Shown here: positions 1-7,354 of the stretch, in pieces
Numbering within the stretch: the stretch's first letter is position 1
How the letters are laid out: every line of letters starts with the position of its first letter
Origin: an uncultured Verrucomicrobiota bacterium
GTDB lineage: Bacteria; Verrucomicrobiota; Kiritimatiellia; RFP12; UBA1067
Assembly: GCA_945947925.1 (NCBI GenBank)
Contig: CAMEZU010000026.1
Span: forward strand, 1 to 14,737
Length of the DNA stretch: 14,737 nucleotides
Direction: 5' to 3'
The notes under the pieces: model-generated
Told to the model about the DNA's origin: nothing
The model's database searches: none
The model's input: the letters and a program-made list of their open reading frames with translations, nothing else
Position numbers and translations under genes: made by a program

Positions 1-29
1 GAAATTTCGCTTTCCGGGGTACGTAAGAG

Positions 30-58
30 TAGTCAGCGGTGGATTCTTTTGATAGAAT
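30..58 (+). promoter_or_regulatory. Probable promoter of the sialoglycan operon
   Basis: An extended -10 element (TGA followed by TAGAAT at 53-58) lies 17 bases downstream of TAGTCA at 30-35, which matches the sigma-70 -35 consensus at 4 of 6 positions. Transcription would start near base 65, giving a leader of about 54 bases. In that leader, 79-96 can fold into a short GGCC/GGCC hairpin with two G-U pairs, and 103-116 is a purine-rich ribosome binding site. The -35 match is weak, which fits a promoter that needs an activator, but no operator is identifiable. Confidence 0.4.
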
Positions 59-118
59 AATAACGAGACATTTTTTGATTGGCCGTCGTAGGCCGGAAAT
101 TCAAGGGGAGGGGAAGAT

Positions 119-1252
119 ATGACGATTCGTTGTCTTGTCGCGGCCTGTGTTGTCGTGTTGTCGGCTGTCGCCGGGGCCTATGAGAAGAAGGTCCTGTGGA
201 AGAGCGGGGACAACGGCGTGAAGATCTACCGCATTCCGGCCCTGTGCACGGCGCCGAACGGGGATCTCGTCGCGGCGTGCGACGCGCGGACGTGGAACGG
301 CGGCGACCTTTGCGTCTACCAGCCGATCAACATCACCGTCCGCCGTTCGACCGACGGCGGCAAGACCTGGACGGCGCCCGCCAACAGCTGGACCTGGGAC
401 TGGAAGGAGAACGGTTCGCGCTGGAGCGGCTCCGATCCGTCCTTTGTCGTCGACGTCGTCGCGAAGAAGATTTTCCTTTTCTACAACGTGTGGGAGTGGG
501 AGCAGGTCGAGGCCAACGCGCGGGCGGCCGGGGACGAGAAGGGTCTCCGTGCGCGCCGCCACGGCGTCTACCGCTTCTTCGTCCAGGAATCGTCCAACAA
601 CGGCAAGAGCTGGTCGAAGCCGCGCGAGATCTCCAAGGACATCGCGATCGAGGGCTGGCCGTGCGGCGCCGAGGAGGGCAAGGGCGGCTTCATCTTCATC
701 ACCTCGGGATCCGGCACGCAGCTGAAGGACGGGACGCTTCTCCATACGCTCGTCCATGTCGGGGACGGCAACGCGCTCTTCGGGTCCCCGGACCACGGCA
801 AGACCTGGAAGCCCTACGGCAAGCCCGCGAAGGGCGGCGACGAGTGCAAGGTCGTCGAGCTCACGAACGGCGACTGGATGATTAACTCGCGCTGCGGCGG
901 GAGCAAGCGCCTCATCCACGTGTCGAAGGACAAGGGCGAGACATGGACGTCGCATCACGACACGACGCTCGTCGATCCCGGCTGCAACGCGCAGATCCTG
1001 CGCGTCGGCAAGGCGCTGCTCTTCTCGAACTGCAACGCGGGCGGCCGCAAAAACCTCTACCTGCGCGCGTCGATCGACGACGGAAAGACCTGGAGCGAGG
1101 GACTCTCGATCGAGCCCCAGGGCGCGGCCTATTCCGACATCACGCTTCTCAAGGACGGGAAGACGGTCGGCTGCCTCTACGAAGGCGCGGGCTACGCGAC
1201 AATTAACTTCGTCACGATCCCCCTCGCGGACGTGAAGGCCCAGTTCAAGTAA
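119..1252 (+). CDS. nanH: Secreted sialidase (exo-alpha-neuraminidase), GH33
   Basis: This enzyme removes terminal alpha-linked sialic acid from glycoconjugates, acting outside the cytoplasm. The 377-residue protein starts with a signal peptide (residues 1-20, predicted cut after AGA before YEKK). The GH33 hallmarks are visible: YRIP at 37-40, whose R38 is the first arginine of the triad; R258 and R310 as likely second and third arginines; an acid/base aspartate candidate at D55; E247 and Y338 as the Glu/Tyr nucleophile pair. Five Asp boxes occur at 77-84, 158-165 (degenerate, Asn for Asp), 223-230, 269-276 and 318-325, as expected for a six-bladed propeller. There is no lectin or carbohydrate-binding extension, so it is a minimal single-domain sialidase. 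The start is supported by a GGAG-rich stretch 8 bases upstream. It is the first gene of a run ending with a two-component system. The residue roles are assigned by family analogy. Confidence 0.93.
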   Translation: MTIRCLVAACVVVLSAVAGAYEKKVLWKSGDNGVKIYRIPALCTAPNGDLVAACDARTWNGGDLCVYQPINITVRRSTDGGKTWTAPANSWTWDWKENGSRWSGSDPSFVVDVVAKKIFLFYNVWEWEQVEANARAAGDEKGLRARRHGVYRFFVQESSNNGKSWSKPREISKDIAIEGWPCGAEEGKGGFIFITSGSGTQLKDGTLLHTLVHVGDGNALFGSPDHGKTWKPYGKPAKGGDECKVVELTNGDWMINSRCGGSKRLIHVSKDKGETWTSHHDTTLVDPGCNAQILRVGKALLFSNCNAGGRKNLYLRASIDDGKTWSEGLSIEPQGAAYSDITLLKDGKTVGCLYEGAGYATINFVTIPLADVKAQFK

Positions 1253-1259
1253 AAGCGCA

Positions 1260-1282
1260 GACGCGATTGGGACAATCGCGTC
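1260..1282 (+). other. Perfect 9-bp hairpin between sialidase and transporter genes
   Basis: GACGCGATT and AATCGCGTC pair perfectly around a five-base GGGAC loop, seven bases after the sialidase stop codon. No T-run follows, so it does not look like a normal intrinsic terminator. It more probably protects the 3' end of the sialidase message, attenuates partially or separates expression levels of the first two genes. The downstream ribosome binding site (GAGGAA, 1305-1310) lies outside the stem. Confidence 0.5.
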
Positions 1283-1317
1283 AACGAAGGGAGCGAATCC
1301 GAGTGAGGAAGAAGCGC

Positions 1318-3882
1318 ATGAAGAATCTGTTTCTGGCGATTGGCGTGATGTGTCTTGCCACGGCCCATGCGACGCCTGTCGAGGTGAACTGGGGTCCGTC
1401 CGAGACGCTGCCCGTCAAGGTGGCGCGTCCGTTCGGCGGCTTCCTCAAGGACGGATCCTTCCTCGTCGCCGGCGGTTCGACGCACGACGGGACGACGAAG
1501 GGGTACGAGCAGGGCGTCTACCTGCGGGACAAGGACGCGAAGACGTGGTCCAAGGTCGGCGAACTCGCCTATCCCGTCGCCGAAGGCGTCTCCTGCGAAA
1601 CGGCGGAGGGGCTTTTCTGCGCGGGCGGCACGGACGGCGTGGGCGTCTTCTCCGACGCCTGTCTTCTCGGTGCGGCGGCGAAGCGGACCGAGCTTCCCGA
1701 CCTGCCCGAACCCGTGACGATGGGCGCGGCGGCGTATGATGGCACGTTCGTCTATGTCGTCGGCTCGAACCGTGTCTGGCGCCTGAAGCTGGCGCCGGCT
1801 CTCCAGCACAAGGGCAACAGCCCCTCTCAATGGGACGCTGTCGCCGACTTGCCGGGTCCCGCCCGCGCGCAGCACGTCGCCGTCGTTCAGAACGGAGACC
1901 AGAAGGAGAAGCTCCTCGTCGTCTACGGCGGTTATGACTGCGCGACGAAGGCGCCGCTACACGACGGCTACGGCCTGGTGCTTTCCTCTGGCAGCTGGAA
2001 GAAGCTGGCGCCGCTTCCCGCGAACACGACGACGATCGGCGCGGCGTTTCTCGCGTCGGGACACCAGCACGTCCTTCTCATCGGCGGCTTCGGCGAGCAG
2101 GGCTGGATCGCGCGGGCGATCGAGGGCTCGACCGAGACCGATCCCGGGAAGCTCGGCTGGCAGCGGACGATCCTCGCGTACAACTGCGTGACGGACGCCT
2201 GGTGCGCGTATGGGACGATCGCCGAGGGGGACAGTCCCCGCTGCGGGGCGGCGGCGGGTCTCCGCAAGGGCAAGACGCCCGAGTCGTACGAGCTCGTCCT
2301 CGCGGGCGGCGAATGCGCGCCTGCGTGTCGGACGGACGCGGTGTCGACGGCGAACTTCGTGAAGGTCAAGAAGTTCGGCTGGACGGCCTGGCTCGTCGTC
2401 GGCGCCTATGCGCTGCTGATGGTCGGCATGGCCTCATACTTCATCTTCAAGAAGAAGGACGAGAACGACTACTTCCGCGGCGGCGGCAAGATCCCGTGGT
2501 ACGTCGCGGGCATGTCGATCTTCGCGACGATGCTCTCGTCGATCACCTTCCTCGCGATTCCAGCGCAGGCGTACATCTCGGACTGGCGCTACTTCGTGAT
2601 GGCGTTCTTCATCATCGGCATGGCGCCGGTCGCGATCTACTACTACCTGCCGTTCTTCTGCCGGCTCGGCATCACGTCGGCGTACGAGTATCTTGAGAAG
2701 CGCTTCAACCTGGGCGTGCGGCTCTTCGGGTCCGCCGCGTTCATCGTCTTCATGGTCTGCCGCGTGGCGGTCGTCACCCTCCTTCCGGCGATTGCGCTCA
2801 ATGCCGTGACGGGTATCTCGATCGACGCGTGCATCCTCATCTGCGGCGTCCTCACGATGGTCTACTGCTCGCTGGGCGGACTCGAGGCCGTGATCTGGTC
2901 CGACTTCGTGCAGGGCATCGTCCTCCTGGGCGGCGCCGTGGCGGTGCTCGTGATCCTCATCCTCAAGACGGGTCCCGCGGGGGCGCACCTCGCGACGTTC
3001 TGGGACACGGCGACGGCGTATGACAAGAACGCGATGTGGGACTTCCGCTGCATCCTCTCGCAGCCGGTCTTCTGGGTCGTCGCGGTGCAGGGCCTCATCT
3101 CGAACCTCTCGAGCTACACGTCGGACCAGTGCGTCGTCCAGCGCTACATCGCGACGCCGGACGAGAACGCGACGAAGCGTTCGCTGTGGTTCAACGGCTG
3201 CATGAGCGTCTTCGCGCAGGTCGTCTTCTACGGCATCGGCATGGCACTCTTCGCGTTCTACCACAACAATCCGTCGGCGATGGACGTGACGATGCCCAAG
3301 GGCGACTCGATCCTGCCGATCTTCATGGGCACGGAGATGCCGGCGTGGCTGGCGGGACTCGTGATCGCGGCCGTGTTCGCGGCGACGATCTCGACGCTGT
3401 CGGCGAACCTGAGTTCGGCCTCGACGGCGCTCGTCACGGACTTCATCAAGCGCTTCAATCCGACGATCTCGGGCCGGATGCAGATCCGCTGCGGACAGGT
3501 CTGCACGTACGTCGTGGGCGTCCTCGGCATCGCCTCGGCGCTCGTCCTCTCGCGCGTCGAGTCCTCGGCGCTCTTCGACAACTTCAACGAGTTCATCGCG
3601 ATGCTGACGGCGGGCTTGACGGGACTCTTCTTCATGGGCGTCTTCCTGCCGCGCGTGAAGGGACTCGCGGCGATCCTCGGCCTGGTGGCGAACTACTTCG
3701 TCTGCTTCGGCTGCAAGATCTTCGACTGCAACGTGTTCGGCCTCAAGTTCCACCCGTTCCTCCTCGGCGGCATCGGCCTTGCCGTCTGCGTCCTCGTGGC
3801 GCTCCTTGCCTCGTGCGTCCTGCGCGAAGGCGGGAAGGACCTGACCGGACTCACCCTCAAAACTCTCAAGAAAGACAAGTAA
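1318..3882 (+). CDS. Permuted sialic acid mutarotase fused to SSS-family Na+ symporter
   Basis: An 854-residue fusion. Residues 1-18 are a signal peptide (cut after AHA). Residues 20-350 form a Kelch-type beta-propeller resembling E. coli NanM (YjhT), which converts alpha- to beta-sialic acid. Relative to NanM it is circularly permuted: its N-terminal blades match NanM's C-terminal half, and the NanM active-site motif GExxPxxRTD lies at the propeller's end, giving E332 and R338 with the same six-residue spacing as NanM E209/R215. From about 355 to 836 follows a sodium:solute symporter with the family's DYFRGGGKIPWYVAG start (384-398), GGLEAVIWSDFVQG (520-533) and a Ser/Thr-rich Na+-site helix (about 689-708). 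The topology puts the propeller in the periplasm. The ATG at 1318 is chosen over upstream in-frame TTG or GTG codons because it follows GAGGAA and begins the signal peptide. Sialic acid as substrate is inferred from the propeller and the neighbouring sialidase. Confidence 0.85.
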   Translation: MKNLFLAIGVMCLATAHATPVEVNWGPSETLPVKVARPFGGFLKDGSFLVAGGSTHDGTTKGYEQGVYLRDKDAKTWSKVGELAYPVAEGVSCETAEGLFCAGGTDGVGVFSDACLLGAAAKRTELPDLPEPVTMGAAAYDGTFVYVVGSNRVWRLKLAPALQHKGNSPSQWDAVADLPGPARAQHVAVVQNGDQKEKLLVVYGGYDCATKAPLHDGYGLVLSSGSWKKLAPLPANTTTIGAAFLASGHQHVLLIGGFGEQGWIARAIEGSTETDPGKLGWQRTILAYNCVTDAWCAYGTIAEGDSPRCGAAAGLRKGKTPESYELVLAGGECAPACRTDAVSTANFVKVKKFGWTAWLVVGAYALLMVGMASYFIFKKKDENDYFRGGGKIPWYVAGMSIFATMLSSITFLAIPAQAYISDWRYFVMAFFIIGMAPVAIYYYLPFFCRLGITSAYEYLEKRFNLGVRLFGSAAFIVFMVCRVAVVTLLPAIALNAVTGISIDACILICGVLTMVYCSLGGLEAVIWSDFVQGIVLLGGAVAVLVILILKTGPAGAHLATFWDTATAYDKNAMWDFRCILSQPVFWVVAVQGLISNLSSYTSDQCVVQRYIATPDENATKRSLWFNGCMSVFAQVVFYGIGMALFAFYHNNPSAMDVTMPKGDSILPIFMGTEMPAWLAGLVIAAVFAATISTLSANLSSASTALVTDFIKRFNPTISGRMQIRCGQVCTYVVGVLGIASALVLSRVESSALFDNFNEFIAMLTAGLTGLFFMGVFLPRVKGLAAILGLVANYFVCFGCKIFDCNVFGLKFHPFLLGGIGLAVCVLVALLASCVLREGGKDLTGLTLKTLKKDK

Positions 3883-3885
3883 GCC

Positions 3886-5250
3886 ATGACCTCCGCACTG
3901 ATTCTCGCCGCTCTCCTTCCCGTCATCCCGCAGCCGACCGAATGGAAGCCCGCCGACGGTACCTGCGACCTCAAGGCCGCCGATGTCACCGAGATGCTCG
4001 TCAGCGATCCGAAGCTCGGGAACGAGGGCTACTGCCTGCAGCTCAAGGCCGGGAACAAGGTCCACGTGTTCGCCAAGGAGAGGCAGGGCCTCCTCTGGGC
4101 GCGCCAGACGCTCGCGCAGCTCGCGCGGGACGGCAAGCCCGTCGCCTGCGGCGAGATCACGGACGTGCCGAAGTACCGCGTGCGCGGCTTCGTGCTGGAC
4201 GTCGGCCGGATGTACCATTCGATGGACTTCCTCTACGACCTCGCGAAGACGATGGCGTATTACAAGATGAATACGCTCCACATCCATCTCAACGACAACG
4301 AGATCGAGAAGAACCCGAAGGCGGATTGGTCGACGAAGCAGGCCGCCTTCCGCCTCGAGTCGACGACGTATCCCGAGCTGACGGCGAAGGACGGACACTA
4401 CACGAAGGCCGCCTTCCGCCAGTTCGTGAAGGACTGCGCGGCGATGGGCGTGACGGTCGTTCCCGAGATCGACGTCCCGGCGCATTCGCTCGCCTTCACG
4501 CGCGCGTGGCCGGAGTTCGCGTCCAAGGAGTACGGCGCGGATCACTTCGACCTCAATAAGGGCGACGCGATTGTCGCGAAGCTGAAGCCGCTCTTTGCGG
4601 AATACCTGACGGGCGACGACCCGGTGTTCCCGGGACCGTACATGCACGTCGGCACCGACGAGTACAATAAGAAGGAGGCGGAGAAGTTCCGCAAGTTCAC
4701 GGACGACATGCTCAAGATGGTCCGCGGCTTCGGCCGCAAGGCCTGCGCCTGGGGCGCGCTCACGCACGCGAAGGGCGAGACGCCGGTCGTCGCGGACAAG
4801 GACATCACGATGGACATCTGGCACAATCCGTACTACCAGCCGGCGGAGGCGATCAAAGCTGGCTATACGGTCGTCGCGGTGCCGGACGGCCTCACCTATC
4901 TCGTGCCGTTTGCGGGCTACTACTACGACTACCTCAACTGCAAGTACCTCTACAACACGTGGGAGCCGCGTCAGATCGGAAACTACACGGTGCCTGAAGA
5001 CAAGCTCGACCAGCTTGCGGGCGGCAAGTTCGCGCTCTGGAACGACCGGCTCGGCAAGAAGAAGGACGGCACGCCCTACACCGAGGCGGACAACTGGGAC
5101 CGCATCTATCCGGCCTTGCAGACGCTCGGCCAGAAGTTCTGGAGCGGTGCGCGCGCCGACCAGGACTGGGCGGCCTTCTCGACGCTGGCGAACAGCATGG
5201 ACGAGCCGGCCGGCGTGAAGAACGCGCGCACCTTCCGCCTGAAGAAATGA
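3886..5250 (+). CDS. Beta-N-acetylhexosaminidase-like glycoside hydrolase, GH20
   Basis: A GH20 enzyme, expected to release terminal beta-GlcNAc or GalNAc (or, in some subfamilies, lacto-N-biose) by substrate-assisted catalysis. The 454-residue protein has a GH20b-like N-terminal domain (about 10-95) and a TIM barrel from about 97. Visible barrel motifs are VRGFVLDVGR (99-108), KMNTLHIHLND (127-137), PEIDVPAHS (193-201) and the catalytic Asp-Glu pair D258-E259 in HVGTDEY. Tryptophans at 289, 312 and 395 probably line the acetamido pocket. The length is short for the family, with no carbohydrate-binding domain. The N-terminus is hydrophobic (residues 1-13) but has no positive charge, so export is uncertain. 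The gene starts three bases after the symporter stop and overlaps the response regulator by four. The sequence does not settle the exact substrate. Confidence 0.88.
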   Translation: MTSALILAALLPVIPQPTEWKPADGTCDLKAADVTEMLVSDPKLGNEGYCLQLKAGNKVHVFAKERQGLLWARQTLAQLARDGKPVACGEITDVPKYRVRGFVLDVGRMYHSMDFLYDLAKTMAYYKMNTLHIHLNDNEIEKNPKADWSTKQAAFRLESTTYPELTAKDGHYTKAAFRQFVKDCAAMGVTVVPEIDVPAHSLAFTRAWPEFASKEYGADHFDLNKGDAIVAKLKPLFAEYLTGDDPVFPGPYMHVGTDEYNKKEAEKFRKFTDDMLKMVRGFGRKACAWGALTHAKGETPVVADKDITMDIWHNPYYQPAEAIKAGYTVVAVPDGLTYLVPFAGYYYDYLNCKYLYNTWEPRQIGNYTVPEDKLDQLAGGKFALWNDRLGKKKDGTPYTEADNWDRIYPALQTLGQKFWSGARADQDWAAFSTLANSMDEPAGVKNARTFRLKK

Positions 5251-5873
5251 AGAAGATCAAGGTTTTCGTGATTGACGACCACGCGGTGGTCCGCCTCGGT
5301 CTCAAGCTGGCGTTCAAGCTGTCGCCGGAGATGGAGTTCGTCGGCGAACTGGCGGGCGGGGAGAACGCCGGTGCCGCCGTCGTCCGCTCCGGTGCTGACG
5401 TGACGCTGCTGGACATCCGCATGCCCAAGGTCGACGGTCTCGCGGCGCTGAAGGACATCCGCGCCGCGGATCCCGCGGCGAAGGTCGTGATGTTGACGAC
5501 GAGCGGCACGGACGAGTCGATCTTCCAGGCGCTTGAGGCCGGCGCGGCGGGCTATGTCATGAAGGACGTCGGCTCCGACGCGATTGTCGAGGCGGTGCGC
5601 GCGGTGGCGGCGGGGGGACGGTACGTGCCGGAGTCCGTCCAGATGGTCTACGACCGCCGCAAGGCCGCGCCCGTGCTGACGCCGCGCGAATCGGAGGCGC
5701 TGAAGATGATGGCGCGGGGCGCGTCCAACAAGGAGGTCGCGAAGGCGCTCGGCGTGTCCGAGGCCTGCGTGAAGGTCCATCTCCGGCACGTTTTCGAAAA
5801 GCTCGGCGTGCACGACCGGATTGGCGCGGTCCGGGCGGCGATCCAGCGGGGACTGGTCGATCCGGAGGGGTAG
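5247..5873 (+). CDS. NarL/FixJ-type response regulator
   Basis: A 208-residue two-domain DNA-binding response regulator. The receiver domain (1-120) has the acidic pair D10-D11, the phosphoacceptor D56 in LLDIRMP, the T84/T85 switch position and K106 in YVMKD. A LuxR-type helix-turn-helix occupies about 143-205 (LTPRESEALKMMARG, then NKEVAKALGVSEACVKVHL). Its ATG overlaps the GH20 stop as ATGA, so translation is probably coupled to the glycan genes. The adjacent histidine kinase, four bases downstream, is the likely phosphodonor. By position the regulon should include this operon. That is an inference, since no target site could be identified. Confidence 0.93.
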   Translation: MKKIKVFVIDDHAVVRLGLKLAFKLSPEMEFVGELAGGENAGAAVVRSGADVTLLDIRMPKVDGLAALKDIRAADPAAKVVMLTTSGTDESIFQALEAGAAGYVMKDVGSDAIVEAVRAVAAGGRYVPESVQMVYDRRKAAPVLTPRESEALKMMARGASNKEVAKALGVSEACVKVHLRHVFEKLGVHDRIGAVRAAIQRGLVDPEG

Positions 5874-5877
5874 TCCG

Positions 5878-7320
5878 ATGGAAATTTCCTGGCGCAGTCT
5901 GGCGGTTCTGGCGGCGCTGGCCGTCCGGATGACGGCCGGCGGAACGACGGTCGCCGAGCTGGCGGCCATGGACCGCCAGGAGGCGGGGAAGAACGTCGAC
6001 GTTTGCGTGACCGGCGTGGTGACGATCGCCTTTTCCTGGATCGGCCTGTCGGGCGTGATCGCGGACCCGTTCGATCCGAACGGTCCGTCGGTCTACTGTT
6101 CTGGCCGCATGCCGGAGGTTCCCATGGCTGCGGCGGAGGGCTGCGAGCGGCTGGAGCCCGGCGACCTGCTGGAGGTGGAGGGCTGTTCCGCGTCGCTGAT
6201 CGTCGACCCCGGTCTCGTCGCCCGCAGGATGCGGAAGATCGGACGCATCGACCTGCCGCCGTATCCCGACCGCGAGTACGCGTACCTGCAGACGAAGGAC
6301 TGCTACAACCGCCGGGCGCGGATGACGGGCGTCGTGCGCGGCATCCGGCACCGTCGGGTGAACGGGATGGACGGGACGGTGCTGTCGCTGGCGACCGACG
6401 GGGGCGTGGTGCCGGTGAGCGTGCATGACGCGAGTCCGTCCTGGGAACGGTTTATCGACGAGGAGGTGACGGTGGAAGGGGTGCTGCTCCCGTGCATCAC
6501 GATGGCCTGGGAGACGCTGTATCCGGAACTCGAGGCGGTCGGCGACAATCCGATCCGCCTGACCGATCCGGGCCAGCGCTTCCGCCGCAAGGCCTTGGCG
6601 TTCCTGCGGTTTGCCGGGGTCGTGGCGGTCGTCCCGCTGCTGCTGGTGATCGCGGCGCTCTTCATCCAGCGCCGTCGGGCGCGGGCGCTGGCGAGGGCGG
6701 TGTCGGCGGACCGTCGTCGGATTGCGGGCGAGTTGCACGACACGGTGGCGCAGTACCTGTCGGGCACGAAGATCCTGCTGACGTCGGTCCGGTCGGCGGA
6801 CGCGGACCTTCGGCCGGAGCTGCGCGAGACGCTGACGGCGGCCTGCGACATGCTGGACCGGACACGGCTGGAGGTCCGGGCGGCGATCAACGACCTTCGG
6901 AGCGACGACCTGCTGATGAAGCCTCTGGGCGAGTTGCTGTGCGCCTATGCGGACCGGCTGCAGACGATGGGCGCGGTGCGGGCGCGGGCCGAGGTCCGCC
7001 GGCTCTCGAAAGTCCGCTCGCCCGAAAGCAAGCGCGACATCCTGGCGATCGTCCAGGAGGCGTCGATGAACGCGATCCGTCACGGCGGCGCGAAGGACAT
7101 CGTCATCCGTGCGGACGAGGCGGGCGGCGCGCTGACCGTGGAGGTGTCGAACGACGGGCTGCCGTTCGACGCGGAGACGGCGGAGGGTCCCGAGCAGGGG
7201 CATTACGGCATCGCGGGCATGCGCGAGCGCGCGGCGCGTCTGGGCGGAACGCTCGCGTTCGGGTCGGCGGCCGGGCGTTCGACGGTCAGGCTGTCCGTCG
7301 TCACGCTGGGGGGCATTTAA
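5878..7320 (+). CDS. Membrane sensor histidine kinase, HisKA_3 type, OB-fold-like periplasmic sensor
   Basis: A 480-residue NarX/DesK-class kinase. Residues 1-20 look like a signal peptide or first membrane anchor. About 25-235 are periplasmic and contain repeated beta-rich segments of the form VxVTGVV and VTVEGV, resembling OB-fold sensor modules seen in Verrucomicrobia kinases (from memory, not searched). Six cysteines (43, 74, 89, 103, 142, 206) fall in this region. One transmembrane helix spans about 243-264. The dimerisation helix has H287 in RRRIAGELHDTVAQYLSG, and the ATPase domain has an N-box around N398 (QEASMNAIRHGG) and a glycine-rich box GIAGMRERAARLGG (444-457). The start at 5878 follows GGAGGGG at 5863-5869. 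It is paired with the upstream regulator and closes the operon. The signal sensed is unknown; a free sugar or glycan is plausible from context only. Confidence 0.88.
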   Translation: MEISWRSLAVLAALAVRMTAGGTTVAELAAMDRQEAGKNVDVCVTGVVTIAFSWIGLSGVIADPFDPNGPSVYCSGRMPEVPMAAAEGCERLEPGDLLEVEGCSASLIVDPGLVARRMRKIGRIDLPPYPDREYAYLQTKDCYNRRARMTGVVRGIRHRRVNGMDGTVLSLATDGGVVPVSVHDASPSWERFIDEEVTVEGVLLPCITMAWETLYPELEAVGDNPIRLTDPGQRFRRKALAFLRFAGVVAVVPLLLVIAALFIQRRRARALARAVSADRRRIAGELHDTVAQYLSGTKILLTSVRSADADLRPELRETLTAACDMLDRTRLEVRAAINDLRSDDLLMKPLGELLCAYADRLQTMGAVRARAEVRRLSKVRSPESKRDILAIVQEASMNAIRHGGAKDIVIRADEAGGALTVEVSNDGLPFDAETAEGPEQGHYGIAGMRERAARLGGTLAFGSAAGRSTVRLSVVTLGGI

Positions 7321-7344
7321 CAGAAAATGTAAATGTGGTATAAT
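7317..7344 (+). promoter_or_regulatory. Strong promoter of glnN with near-leaderless geometry
   Basis: TTAACA (7317-7322, 5 of 6 to the -35 consensus) and a perfect TATAAT (7339-7344) are separated by 16 bases, with TGG just before the -10 forming an extended -10 element. The -35 box overlaps the histidine kinase stop codon. The expected transcription start, about seven bases after the -10, is near 7351, only about four bases before the glnN ATG. No Shine-Dalgarno sequence fits in that leader. Confidence 0.75.
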
Positions 7345-7354
7345 AAGCTTCCTT

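Noticed and set aside
1..60. Possible 3' end of an upstream gene (frame 1 is open to a stop at 58-60)
   Set aside because: Nineteen codons with no recognisable sequence, and the stop overlaps the proposed -10 element. There is not enough to support a gene.
3036..4559. A 507-codon + strand frame overlapping the symporter and GH20 in another phase
   Set aside because: Arg-rich shadow translation. The other frame gives continuous family matches on both sides.
2434..4824. A 796-codon open frame on the - strand across the symporter and GH20 genes
   Set aside because: Its translation is Arg/Asp/Glu/Leu-rich low-complexity sequence with no recognisable domain. It is the mirror of two well-supported + strand genes with strong third-position GC bias.
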